Shown piece by piece: positions 35,430 to 49,034 of a stretch of DNA of 64,000 nt. The DNA comes from Actinomycetota bacterium (GTDB lineage Bacteria; Actinomycetota; Acidimicrobiia; Acidimicrobiales; Ilumatobacteraceae), in the NCBI GenBank assembly GCA_009919275.1, contig RGCG01000001.1:24066-88065 (forward strand). Direction: 5' to 3'. Position 1 is the first letter of the stretch, and every line of letters begins with the position of its first letter. The notes beneath the pieces are model-generated. The model was given only the letters and a program-made list of their open reading frames with translations. It did not search any database and was not told where the DNA came from. The translations under genes were made by a program, and so were the position numbers.

Positions 35430-37073
35430 ATGTCGCACTGGATCACCGACACACGCGCAAGCAAGCGCTTTCCCGTCTACACGCGTTCGAACGCGAGCGA
35501 CGTTCTCCCCGACCCGATCAGTCCGCTCGGCGCAAGTCTTGCGTTCATCCCCGGAACGATGGAGGGCTGGCGCGACGGCAACGTGCGCAACGGGTCGGTG
35601 CTCGAGGGCGAGGTGCACGCCGAGGGATTCAACCCCGTGTGCGGTTTCTTCAACGGCTTTTTCTACGTGAACGCTTCGGTTGTGCGTCTGTTCGGTGTAC
35701 GCGCCGGTGTCGGAGCCGAGCCGATCGACCTCGCTTTCTTCGGCACACGTCCCGATACTCCGCCGTACGTTCCGCACCCCGACGATCCGAACGAAACAGT
35801 CGCAAAGCAACTCACCGACCGTGCCAACTGGGCATTGACGATCTCCGAGTATCCCGAACTCGAGGAGTCGAAGCGCGTCGCGAAGGAGATTCGCGCGAAG
35901 CGCCCAAATCTTGCCGAGGCAACCGACGCCGCACTCATCGAGTACGCGCGCGCGCTCATTCCCGTGCACCGTCGGATGTTCGACGACCACGTCATGACAT
36001 CGACCAACACCGCAACCGGCCCGACGGTGCTCGGCCAGATCGTGCCCGATCTGCTCGTGCGCATCATTGCGGGAGCAGGCGACGTCGACTCTGCTGCGCC
36101 GAGCCATGCAATGTGGGCTCTGTCTCGCCTTCCCCAGAATTCTCCCGAGTTCCAGCAGGGCTTCGAGGACTTCCTCTACGAGTTCGGTTCGCGTGGTCCG
36201 AATGAATGGGACCTCTATTCCGACGTATGGGAAACCAAGCCCGCCCTCGCGCTCGCCCTCATCGACGCGATGCGTCAGGTCGGCCCCGATGGTGACCCCG
36301 CCAAGGCCGCTGCTCGCACCGTTGCCGACTCCGCCGCCGCTCTCGCGACGGCCCTCGAGCGCGTAAAGGGCAACGACGAAGCCACGACCATGGTCAACCT
36401 TGCCGCCGCATCGGGACGTCGATTCAACGCCTGGCGCGAGCGCAGCAAGACCAACTGCATTCGCGTGATGAACGAGGCGCGCGTCGCGATGCGTGAACTC
36501 GGACGTCGTCACGCCGCAACCGGGGCACTCGCGCACGAAAGGCAGGTCTTCATGCTGTTGAACGACGAGCTCGATGCGTTCATTGCCGACCCCAAGTCGT
36601 TCACTGCAAAGCTTGCCGAGCGCGAGACGCAGTGGCGCTCCCTGTGGGAACTCGAGACTCCGTACTTCGTCGAAGGCGACAAGCGCGTGCCCGAAGTCGA
36701 GGATTTGCCAAAGCGGACCGAAGTCAAGGTTGACCGCGCGCAGAAGGGTGATGTCCTGCAGGGCAATGCCGGCTGCTCGGGTGTCGCGCGCGGTCGTGCA
36801 CGGGTCATCCTCGACCCGGCCGATCCGTCGGCACTCGAAGAAGGCGACATTCTCATCGCGCCAAACACCGACCCGTCATGGACGCCGCTTTTCATTCCCG
36901 CGGGCGGCGTCGTGGTCGACGTCGGCGCGCTCAACAGTCACTCCATCATCGTCAGCCGGGAACTGGGAATTCCGTGCGTCGTGTCGGTTGTCAACGCGAC
37001 GCGACGCATTCCCGACGGTGCCACCATCGAAGTGAACGGCGACCTCGGTACCGTCACGATCCTCGAGAGCTGA
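35430..37073 (+). CDS. PEP-utilizer mobile (phosphohistidine swivel) domain protein, copy 2
   Basis: 547 residues, a tandem paralogue of the preceding protein: RFPVYTRSNASDVLPDPISPLG at the N-terminus (core YTRSNASDVLPDP), RSKTNCIRVMNEARVAMREL in the middle, and the swivel domain with His504 in NSHSIIVSRELGIPC. It too lacks an ATP-grasp domain. The start is ATG 35430, 24 bases after the upstream stop. The two copies may form a heteromer. The class III CoA-transferase follows seven bases after its stop. Confidence 0.75.
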   Translation: MSHWITDTRASKRFPVYTRSNASDVLPDPISPLGASLAFIPGTMEGWRDGNVRNGSVLEGEVHAEGFNPVCGFFNGFFYVNASVVRLFGVRAGVGAEPIDLAFFGTRPDTPPYVPHPDDPNETVAKQLTDRANWALTISEYPELEESKRVAKEIRAKRPNLAEATDAALIEYARALIPVHRRMFDDHVMTSTNTATGPTVLGQIVPDLLVRIIAGAGDVDSAAPSHAMWALSRLPQNSPEFQQGFEDFLYEFGSRGPNEWDLYSDVWETKPALALALIDAMRQVGPDGDPAKAAARTVADSAAALATALERVKGNDEATTMVNLAAASGRRFNAWRERSKTNCIRVMNEARVAMRELGRRHAATGALAHERQVFMLLNDELDAFIADPKSFTAKLAERETQWRSLWELETPYFVEGDKRVPEVEDLPKRTEVKVDRAQKGDVLQGNAGCSGVARGRARVILDPADPSALEEGDILIAPNTDPSWTPLFIPAGGVVVDVGALNSHSIIVSRELGIPCVVSVVNATRRIPDGATIEVNGDLGTVTILES

Positions 37074-37080
37074 ACGGGCG

Positions 37081-38232
37081 ATGTCGCGGGGAGGGCCGCT
37101 CGCCGGGATTCGGGTCGTCGAATTGGGTGTGTGGGTTGCCGGACCTGCATGCGCAGGCGTACTTGCCGATTGGGGGGCCGAGGTCATCAAGGTGGAGCCA
37201 CCGGCGGGTGACCCCCAACGCAACATCTTCGGTGCGCTCGGGCAAAACGATCAACCCGCGGTTCCGCCGTTCGAAATCGACAACCGTGGCAAGAAGTCGG
37301 TGGTCATCGACCTCCAGACCTCCGATGGTCGCGACCGGATGCGTGCACTCCTCGCAACTGCCGATGCCTTCGTCACGAACGTACGACTCGCGGCGCTGGC
37401 GCGCCTCGGCCTCGACCCCGACACGGTGAGGGCTGCCTTTCCGAAGATCGTCTACGGCATCATCACCGGTTACGGACTCGAAGGCCCCGATGCGCACCGG
37501 CCGGGCTACGACATTGGTGGTTACTGGGCACGATCGGGCCTGGCGCACACCCTGGTACCGCCGGGCGCGAATCCGCCGGCGAACCGCAGTGGACAGGGTG
37601 ATCACGTCACCGGCATGTCGTTGGTGGCCGGGGTGTCCGCCGCATTGTTCGATGCGCAGCGAACGGGGGAGGGTCGCCTCGTGTCGACGAGTCTGCTGCG
37701 CAACGGTATGTACAACATCGGCTGGGACATCGGCATCCAGCTGCGTTTCGGCAAGCGCGAGAGCACGCGTCCACGCGAGAACGGACGCGCTCCGCTCATG
37801 CTCAATTATTTCGCCGGCGATGGCAAGGCGTTTTGGATGTTGGCACTCGAGGGCGATCGTCACTGGCCGGCGCTCGTTGCCGCAGTCGACTCCGACAGGC
37901 TGCGGGTACCGCAGTTCGACACCGCAAAGTTGCGACTCGCGAACAACACCGAACTCATCGCGACGCTCGACGAACTCTTCGCCGAGCGACCGATGGTCGA
38001 CTGGGTCGAGCGCTTCGACCGCCACGATGTTTGGTGGGCGCCGATCAACTCGATTCCCGACGTCATCGTGGATCCCCAGGCGCGGGCGGCCGGCGCATTC
38101 GTTCCTATGTCGCCCCGTGATGGCGAGGAACCCTACGAAGCGGTCAACAACCCCGTCGACTTCGACGGCTACGCATTGCGTCCAGGTCCCGTGCCGCGGC
38201 TCGGCGAACACACCGCCGACTACATCTCCTAG
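37081..38232 (+). CDS. Class III (CaiB/BaiF-family) CoA-transferase
   Basis: 383-residue family III CoA-transferase. IRVVELGVWVAGPACAGVLADWGAEVIKVE (core AGVLADWGAEVIKVE), then ITGYGLEGPD and the catalytic-aspartate region SGQGDHVTGMSL, are diagnostic. It moves CoA between carboxylic acids through an aspartyl-CoA intermediate. The substrate is unknown. It follows the two PEP-swivel genes with minimal spacing, so it is probably in their operon. The CysQ-like gene is convergent. Confidence 0.87.
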   Translation: MSRGGPLAGIRVVELGVWVAGPACAGVLADWGAEVIKVEPPAGDPQRNIFGALGQNDQPAVPPFEIDNRGKKSVVIDLQTSDGRDRMRALLATADAFVTNVRLAALARLGLDPDTVRAAFPKIVYGIITGYGLEGPDAHRPGYDIGGYWARSGLAHTLVPPGANPPANRSGQGDHVTGMSLVAGVSAALFDAQRTGEGRLVSTSLLRNGMYNIGWDIGIQLRFGKRESTRPRENGRAPLMLNYFAGDGKAFWMLALEGDRHWPALVAAVDSDRLRVPQFDTAKLRLANNTELIATLDELFAERPMVDWVERFDRHDVWWAPINSIPDVIVDPQARAAGAFVPMSPRDGEEPYEAVNNPVDFDGYALRPGPVPRLGEHTADYIS

Positions 38233-38247
38233 TCGCAGCGAGCCTCG

Positions 38248-39024
38248 TCAGTTGTCGTTGTCCCAAAGAGCCTTCATCACCGGGTCGGCGAGTTCCGGCC
38301 GACAGATGAGAAGGTCGGGCAGCCAAGTGTCGCGTTGGTTGTACACGAGTGGGGAGCCGTCGATGCGGCTCGTGTGAAGGCCCGCGGCACGCGCAACGGC
38401 AACGGGCGCAGCCGAATCCCACTGGTGCTGACCGCCATCGTGGACGTAAATGTCGGCCTCGCCCAGAACCACCGCCATTGCCTTCGCTCCGGCCGACCCC
38501 AAGCGAATTGCATCGCAGTCGATTGCGTTGGCGACGAGAATCGCCGAATACGGCGCACGATTGCGTGACGTGATGAGACGTACCTTGCGGTCGGGTTTCG
38601 GCGTCAGTGTGGGTTTGGAATCGGGATGCGTGTCGAGCGTGACGCCGAGTGCCGGCAAGGCGACTGCACCGGCAACCAAATCCCCCCGCTCCCACAACGC
38701 GACGTGGATCGCCCAGTCGGAGCGGCCCCGTTCACCGTATTCATTCGTACCGTCGAGCGGGTCGATGATCCACACGCGGTCGGCCGAGAGTCGCTTGTGG
38801 TTGTCGGCACCTTCTTCCGACAAGACGGCGTCGTTCGGTCGGTGCTCGGCGAGTGCGTCCATGAGGTAGCGGTGGCCCGCAGCGTCGCCGGCATCCATCA
38901 CGTGCCATGGCGAGGAGTTCTCGGCAAACAGCTGGGTGCGAAGCGCGTGCAGGCGTTCACCCGCCTCGCGGGCCAAGTGGGAGGCAAGTTTGTGGTCGTC
39001 GGCGACCACGGCGGGATCGATCAC
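38248..39024 (-). CDS. Inositol-monophosphatase-family phosphatase, CysQ-like
   Basis: 258-residue Mg-dependent phosphatase of the IMPase/CysQ superfamily. Metal-binding motifs are the glutamate pair in VLSEEGAD, DPLDGTNEY and WDSAAPVAVARAAGL. The EYGERG version of the DGT motif fits 3'-phosphoadenosine-5'-phosphate phosphatases (CysQ) better than inositol phosphatases, but this is not decisive. GTG 39024 overlaps the stop of the small membrane protein (GTGA), giving an ettA - membrane protein - cysQ-like order of coupled genes. Confidence 0.82.
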   Translation of the reverse strand: MIDPAVVADDHKLASHLAREAGERLHALRTQLFAENSSPWHVMDAGDAAGHRYLMDALAEHRPNDAVLSEEGADNHKRLSADRVWIIDPLDGTNEYGERGRSDWAIHVALWERGDLVAGAVALPALGVTLDTHPDSKPTLTPKPDRKVRLITSRNRAPYSAILVANAIDCDAIRLGSAGAKAMAVVLGEADIYVHDGGQHQWDSAAPVAVARAAGLHTSRIDGSPLVYNQRDTWLPDLLICRPELADPVMKALWDNDN

Positions 39025-39340
39025 GAGGATTGTCTTCCGAGTTCCACGGCACGGCGGACGATGTCGCGGAGAGCGTCCTCGTTACCGCCTCGTTGGATTT
39101 CGGTCTCGATGAGTGATTCGAGCTTCTCTGCGGCGACGTCGTTGAATGCACCGATGCGCTGACGCGACGCAACCGTTGAGGCGATGATGAGAACGATTGC
39201 AGCAAGAGTCGTGGTGAGCCCGATTGTGACGACCCAGCCCTCGTTGTTGCCGTTGATCGACGAGACGATGATGCCCGCAATGCCGCACACGAAGACAACG
39301 GCACACAGCCATCGAATGACGCGGAGGCTGGTTGGCGCGG

Positions 39341-39344
<4 letters not shown>
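39021..39344 (-). CDS. 107-residue membrane protein
   Basis: Small protein with two hydrophobic helices (WLCAVVFVCGIAGIIVSS and VVTIGLTTTLAAIVLIIAS) followed by a charged cytoplasmic tail (GAFNDVAAEKLESLIE...). No domain is recognised. ATG 39344 overlaps the ettA stop (ATGA) and its own stop overlaps the CysQ-like start, so it is a translationally coupled middle gene. A longer frame to 39533 runs through ettA and is rejected. Confidence 0.72.
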
Positions 39345-41017
<1,673 letters not shown>

Positions 41018-41026
41018 GGCGGTTTC

Positions 41027-41032
41027 ACCCTA
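41027..41032 (-). promoter_or_regulatory. TAGGGT -10 box of ettA
   Basis: On the minus strand TAGGGT lies nine bases before the ettA ATG, implying a leader of only a few bases. Confidence 0.35.
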
Positions 41033-41099
41033 CTGCCCTTGTCGAAAGGGACTCCTTTCCGGTTCTGGGGCAGTCCGCCCCCATCCCGCGGCGGGCTGG

Positions 41100-41141
41100 T
41101 ACTTTCTCAATCAAATCGAATCGTCCCAAACATCAAGGGAG
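41100..41141 (+). promoter_or_regulatory. TACTTT -10 box and AAGGGAG ribosome binding site
   Basis: TACTTT (41100-41105) and a good Shine-Dalgarno (AAGGGAG, 41135-41141) precede ATG 41150 of the UOX_N-type membrane protein. They settle the start against a much longer open frame that runs antisense to ettA. Confidence 0.5.
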
Positions 41142-41149
41142 CAAAGAAA

Positions 41150-41917
41150 ATGCAAGCACTCGAACTCCTCACACGCGACTACCTCGGAAACTTTGCGTTC
41201 CGCTGGCTGCACGTCGTGGCCGGTATCTGCTGGATCGGTCTCCTCTACTACTTCAACTTGGTTCAGGTTCCCGCGTTCGCTGCATACGGCGACGAGGGCA
41301 AGGCCCGCAACATCGCCATCGACAAGGTTGCCCGTCGCGCACTGTGGTGGTTCCGCTGGGCGGCGATCGCGACCCTCGTCACGGGTCTCCTGATCACCGG
41401 CCTGATCGAGAACTACTTCAAGGACTTCATGTCGGGCAGCTCACTGTTCGGCATCGGTCACAACGTGGCAATCAGCGTGGGCATGGTGTTCGGCATCCTG
41501 ATGGCAGCCAACGTCTGGATGGTCATCTGGAAGAACCAGCGCGTCGTCCTGGCCAATGCGGTGAACGTGCTTGGTGGCAAGGATGCCGACCCCGCCGCTG
41601 CGGGAGCCGGTCGTCGGGCCCTCCTCGCATCGCGCCAGAACTTCATCTTCTCGTTCTCGATGCTCTTTTTCATGGTTGGCGCAGCCCACTTCTACAGCGG
41701 TGCGTTCTCGGGCGCTACCAGCGGCAATGCGTGGACCTTCTTCATCATCGCCATCGCCATCACCGCGATCCTCGAGCTGAACTGTCTGGGCCTCCTCGGT
41801 GGCACTGCCGCAACGAACAAGTTGCTGTGGCCCTACGAGAGCCACAAGAACGCGCTCATTACCGGTGGCGTACTGTGGCTGATCCTCTGGTTGCTCTCCG
41901 AGATCTTGCTCGGCTGA
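41150..41917 (+). CDS. UOX_N/PuuD-type eight-helix membrane protein without cytochrome domain
   Basis: 255-residue polytopic protein similar to the membrane domain of PuuD urate oxidases. The first helix has FRWLHVVAGICWIGLLYYFN, and histidines that could ligate haem occur there and in SLFGIGHNVAIS and GAAHFYSGAFS. PuuD proper ends in a c-type cytochrome (CxxCH); none is present here. A urate or other haem-linked redox role is possible but unproven. A strong terminator follows, so it is monocistronic. Confidence 0.65.
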   Translation: MQALELLTRDYLGNFAFRWLHVVAGICWIGLLYYFNLVQVPAFAAYGDEGKARNIAIDKVARRALWWFRWAAIATLVTGLLITGLIENYFKDFMSGSSLFGIGHNVAISVGMVFGILMAANVWMVIWKNQRVVLANAVNVLGGKDADPAAAGAGRRALLASRQNFIFSFSMLFFMVGAAHFYSGAFSGATSGNAWTFFIIAIAITAILELNCLGLLGGTAATNKLLWPYESHKNALITGGVLWLILWLLSEILLG

Positions 41918-41937
41918 TTCTGTAGTTCCGAACGAGG

Positions 41938-41965
41938 AAAAGCCCCGGCTTCGGCCGGGGCTTTT
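41938..41965 (+). terminator. Rho-independent terminator with a UUCG loop
   Basis: Perfect 12-bp stem (AAAAGCCCCGGC / GCCGGGGCTTTT) closed by a TTCG tetraloop and followed by a T-rich stretch (CTGCTTTTTCC). It ends the transcript of the 41150 gene, 20 bases after its stop. Confidence 0.92.
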
Positions 41966-41984
41966 CTGCTTTTTCCTGCTGGTG

Positions 41985-42014
41985 TAGTTTTCTTCGACAC
42001 GTCGAATCGGGGGA
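41985..42014 (+). promoter_or_regulatory. TAGTTT -10 box and GGGGGA ribosome binding site
   Basis: TAGTTT (41985-41990) lies just after the terminator and GGGGGA (42009-42014) three bases before ATG 42018 of the molybdopterin oxidoreductase gene. Confidence 0.45.
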
Positions 42015-42017
42015 TTC

Positions 42018-44168
42018 ATGGCTACTGAAACGAAGCGGACGTTCTGTCGGTTCTGCCACGCGGGGTGTGCAATCGATGTCGACATCGACGTCGAAGCGAA
42101 TGCCGTGCTGAACGTTCGCGGCGTTCTCGAAGATCCGGTGTACGAGGGTTACACCTGCGTGAAGGGTCGCCATCTCGGGCACCAACACGAGCATCCGGGC
42201 CGTTTGCGCCAGAGCCTGAAGAAGGTTGGTGACTCGCACCAGCCGATTGGCACCGATACGGCCTTCGATGAGATCGCCGAAAAGGTTGCCGGCATTCTCG
42301 CCAAGCACGGCCCGCGATCGGTCGCGTCGTACTGCGGTACTGCGGCCTACCAGAACGCGACGGGTCTCCCGATCGCGATGGCGTTCCATTCCTCGATCGG
42401 GTCGCCGAGCTTCTACACGTCGTCGTCGATCGATCAGCCGGGCAAGGCCATTGCGCCGCTGCGGCACGGTGCGTGGGGGGCGGGCGTGCACGGTCTCGAG
42501 ACCGCCGACGTCGCATGCATCGTTGGCTGCAACACCATCGTCAGCAGCTTCGGCTACCCGGGAGGCTTGCCCGGGTTCAACCCGCTCATGCGTCTCAAGC
42601 GTCTGAAAGAAAAGGGCCTCTTCCTCATCGTGGTCGACCCGCGGTACACCGAGGTTGCCCACTACGCCGACATCTATCTGCCCATCAAGGCAGGCGAGGA
42701 CCCGACGATGCTGTCGGCGTTCTTGCGCGAGATTCTCGAGCACGACATGTACGACCACGACTTCGTTGCGCAGTACGTCAACGGGCTCGACGACCTGCGC
42801 ATCGCGGTCGATCCCTTCACGCTCGACTACGCGAGCCAGCGCACCGGCGTCGACAAAGGGCTCATTGCCGAAGCCGCCCGTCGGTTCGCGGGTGGCAAGC
42901 GCGGTGCGCTCACCACGGGTACGGGCCCCGACATGGCACCGCACTCCTCGCTCACCGAACACCTCGTCCTGGCGATCAACACGCTGTGCGGTCGTTACAA
43001 CCGAGCCGGCGAAACCATTCGCAATCCCGGAGGCCTGTTGACGCCGCCCGCACCGTTGCGCGCACAGGTGGTGCCACCTCGACCCGAGGCATTGACCAAG
43101 GGTCCGAAGTCGCGCATCCGCGACATCTACAACCAGCGTGGACAGGCCGCAACGTCAACGTTGGCCGAGGAAATCCTCCTCGAGGGCGAAGGTCAAATTC
43201 GCGCGCTCTTCACGTTGGGCGGAAACCCGGTTGTGGCGTGGCCCGACCAGCGCACCACAGTCGAGGCACTGTCGGCACTCGACATTCACGTCTTGATGGA
43301 CGTTCACATGTCGCCGACGGCAAAGCTCGCGCATTACGTCATTGCGAGCACCCTCAGTCTCGAGCGTCCCGACGTTCCGACGACGATCGATCGCTGGTTC
43401 GACGAGCCGTACCAGCACTACACGCCGGCTGTTCTCGAAATGCGCGGTGACATCCGTCAGGAGTGGCAGGTCTACGTCGAGGTCGCATCGCGGCTCGGCG
43501 TCACGATCAAGATGCCGGGTGGTGACATCACGCCCGGCATGAAGGTCACGGCCGATGATGTTCTCGATCTGATCTACGCCAACACCAAGCTCCCTCTCGC
43601 CGAATTGCGCAAGCACGTCGGTGGAACAGTGTTCCCCGAATACGTCACCACCGTGTTGCCCGCCGACGAGGGCCACACCGCTCGTTTCGAGATGGTGCCC
43701 GACGGCATCGCCGAGGAACTGCGCGAAGTGATCTCGGAGGCCACGTCAGCAGCGGTCATCAAGGGTTTCGATCCCGACGTGCACACGTTCCGCATGAGCA
43801 CGCGGCGCCTGAAGAGCGTCTTCAACTCGTCGGGTCGCGAGGTCGAGAAGTTGCGCGCCCGCGAGGGCATGAATTTCGCCCACATGAACCCCGAGGATCT
43901 CGTTGAATTGGGTATCACCGACGGTGCGATGGTCGAGGTGTCGTCGCCGCGTGGCTCGATTCGTACGATCGCCAAGGCGGCCGACGACGTGCGACGCGGC
44001 ACGGTGTCGATGGCCCACGCATGGGGTGGCCTGCCCGACACACCGTCGGATCTCGCCACTTTCGGCTCGACCACCGGTGCACTCATCGACCTGCAAAGCG
44101 GCTACGACGAGATCACGGGTATCCCCGTGATGAGCGCGATTCCGGTGGCGGTGCGCGCAGCTAGCTGA
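42018..44168 (+). CDS. Molybdopterin (DMSO-reductase family) oxidoreductase with an N-terminal [4Fe-4S] site
   Basis: 716-residue catalytic subunit. The iron-sulfur cysteines are Cys10, 13, 17 and 47 (CRFCHAGC ... GYTCVKGR). Molybdopterin-binding segments include VVDPRYTEVAHYADIYLPI (core VVDPRYTEVAHYAD), FTLGGNPVVAWPD and the C-terminal PEDLVELGITDGAMVEV domain. No cysteine or selenocysteine sits at the usual formate-dehydrogenase metal position; SSSIDQPGK suggests a serine ligand. No electron-transfer or membrane subunit, nor a maturation gene, is adjacent. Substrate unknown. Confidence 0.82.
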   Translation: MATETKRTFCRFCHAGCAIDVDIDVEANAVLNVRGVLEDPVYEGYTCVKGRHLGHQHEHPGRLRQSLKKVGDSHQPIGTDTAFDEIAEKVAGILAKHGPRSVASYCGTAAYQNATGLPIAMAFHSSIGSPSFYTSSSIDQPGKAIAPLRHGAWGAGVHGLETADVACIVGCNTIVSSFGYPGGLPGFNPLMRLKRLKEKGLFLIVVDPRYTEVAHYADIYLPIKAGEDPTMLSAFLREILEHDMYDHDFVAQYVNGLDDLRIAVDPFTLDYASQRTGVDKGLIAEAARRFAGGKRGALTTGTGPDMAPHSSLTEHLVLAINTLCGRYNRAGETIRNPGGLLTPPAPLRAQVVPPRPEALTKGPKSRIRDIYNQRGQAATSTLAEEILLEGEGQIRALFTLGGNPVVAWPDQRTTVEALSALDIHVLMDVHMSPTAKLAHYVIASTLSLERPDVPTTIDRWFDEPYQHYTPAVLEMRGDIRQEWQVYVEVASRLGVTIKMPGGDITPGMKVTADDVLDLIYANTKLPLAELRKHVGGTVFPEYVTTVLPADEGHTARFEMVPDGIAEELREVISEATSAAVIKGFDPDVHTFRMSTRRLKSVFNSSGREVEKLRAREGMNFAHMNPEDLVELGITDGAMVEVSSPRGSIRTIAKAADDVRRGTVSMAHAWGGLPDTPSDLATFGSTTGALIDLQSGYDEITGIPVMSAIPVAVRAAS

Positions 44169-44556
44169 CGGTCAGCGTCGCTTTCATGTTCTGGTGACCC
44201 GGAACGTCGCAGAGCAATTGGTACGTGCCCGCTTCGAGGGTGATGTTGCCCGAATCAATGGCGCCCTTCTTGCCCGCAACCAATTTGAAGTCGGGAATCT
44301 TCGTACCGTCCTTGGCGATGATCAGTGTGTGGCGTACCGAATCCTTGTTGACGAGGCCAACGAGCACGTCGCCTGCGCTCGCCGTGTAGTCGGCCGCGTC
44401 CCAACGAATCGACGGCACGGCGGTGACAGTGAGACCAATCTCGGCGGGAAGGGTGTCTGTCGGGGCCGAGTCGCCACCGCCACAGGCACCCAGCGTCACG
44501 GCAGCGACGACGGCCAGAGCGGAGGCTGAACGACGGAGGAACTTCTGGGGGGTCAT
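44161..44556 (-). CDS. Cupredoxin-like copper-binding lipoprotein
   Basis: 131-residue exported lipoprotein (lipobox LGAC, Cys25) with a small blue-copper-like domain. The type 1 ligand set is complete: His76 (VRHTLII), Cys116 (LLCDVPG), His121 and Met124 (GHQNM). It likely carries electrons outside the membrane. ATG 44556 follows a GGGGGG-rich ribosome binding site. Its 3' end overlaps the convergent molybdopterin gene by eight bases; a shared redox chain is possible but not shown. Confidence 0.82.
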   Translation of the reverse strand: MTPQKFLRRSASALAVVAAVTLGACGGGDSAPTDTLPAEIGLTVTAVPSIRWDAADYTASAGDVLVGLVNKDSVRHTLIIAKDGTKIPDFKLVAGKKGAIDSGNITLEAGTYQLLCDVPGHQNMKATLTVS

Positions 44557-44633
44557 GTCTCCAATCGTACAAGTCGAGCGGCGGGACGGTCCTTTTGTGA
44601 CGTGAGTAGGCGACCTGAATCGGCCCCGGAGAG

Positions 44634-44639
44634 TACGAT
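44634..44639 (+). promoter_or_regulatory. TACGAT -10 box of kgd
   Basis: TACGAT ends eight bases before ATG 44648, which indicates a leaderless or nearly leaderless kgd message. Confidence 0.4.
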
Positions 44640-44647
44640 TTTCCTTG

Positions 44648-48268
<3,621 letters not shown>

Positions 48269-48271
48269 ATC

Positions 48272-48916
48272 TCAGAGCAGGTCGATGGAAATCGCCTCGC
48301 TCAACCGTGACAACGCTTCAGCGGGGTCGACAACCTTGATGGTGTGCATTCCCAGCGCCGCGGCGGGCTTCAGGTTGATTCCGAGATCGTCGAGGAACAC
48401 GCATTCGTGGGGCGCCACGCCCACGAGTTCGCATGCGATCTCATAGAAGCGCGTCTCGGGCTTGCGGCAACCGACCTTGCTACTCTCGACGACTGCGTCG
48501 AAGCGCGCCATGATGGCATCAACGGCCGCTGCGCGTTCGGGCGTCGTCTTGTCGCCGCCCACTACGTTGTTCGTGAGGCACGCCATCTTGTAGCCGGCAG
48601 CCTTCACCCGGTCGAGCGCGGTGACCATCGACGGTCTGATATCGCCGGCAAGAAGCGCAAGAACCTTGGCGCCGGGCACGCGGTGCCCCAACGCTTCGCT
48701 TTCCGCGGCGAACAGAACGTCGAATTGGGAAGGGGAGACCTCGCTGCGTTCGAGGAGGGCCCAGGCATTCGTGTCGGGGTTGGTGGCATTGACCCGGCGC
48801 AGAAAGCCCTCGGGGAGTCCGTGGTGCGATTCGTAGCGGGCGAACGCGTCGAAGGGGCTCTCGAGAATGACGCCCCCGAAGTCCCAGAAAACGGCACTGA
48901 ATCGACCTGTTGTCAC
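48272..48916 (-). CDS. HAD-superfamily hydrolase
   Basis: 214-residue HAD hydrolase of the YihX/epoxide-hydrolase-like subgroup: FWDFGGVILE carries the nucleophilic aspartate, LTNNVV is motif II, GCRKPE the lysine motif and FLDDLGINLKPA the acidic motif IV. Probably a phosphatase of small metabolites. GTG 48916 is chosen because a GGGGGA-type site lies just before it; longer frames run into the divergent gene. It converges on kgd with three bases between stops. Confidence 0.85.
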   Translation of the reverse strand: MTTGRFSAVFWDFGGVILESPFDAFARYESHHGLPEGFLRRVNATNPDTNAWALLERSEVSPSQFDVLFAAESEALGHRVPGAKVLALLAGDIRPSMVTALDRVKAAGYKMACLTNNVVGGDKTTPERAAAVDAIMARFDAVVESSKVGCRKPETRFYEIACELVGVAPHECVFLDDLGINLKPAAALGMHTIKVVDPAEALSRLSEAISIDLL

Positions 48917-49034
48917 GTGGAAATCCCCCTCGAATACGGTGCGTCGGCGCCACCCGACGACTCCCGGGTGGCGGTGCCCCGATGCTACGGCGGGATCCGC
49001 CGAGGCCACCTCGCCGGCTGCTTGACTGGCCCTT

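Noticed and set aside
41938..41965. Possible regulatory RNA hairpin
   Set aside because: The UUCG-capped GC stem with a following T-rich stretch right after a stop codon is a standard terminator.
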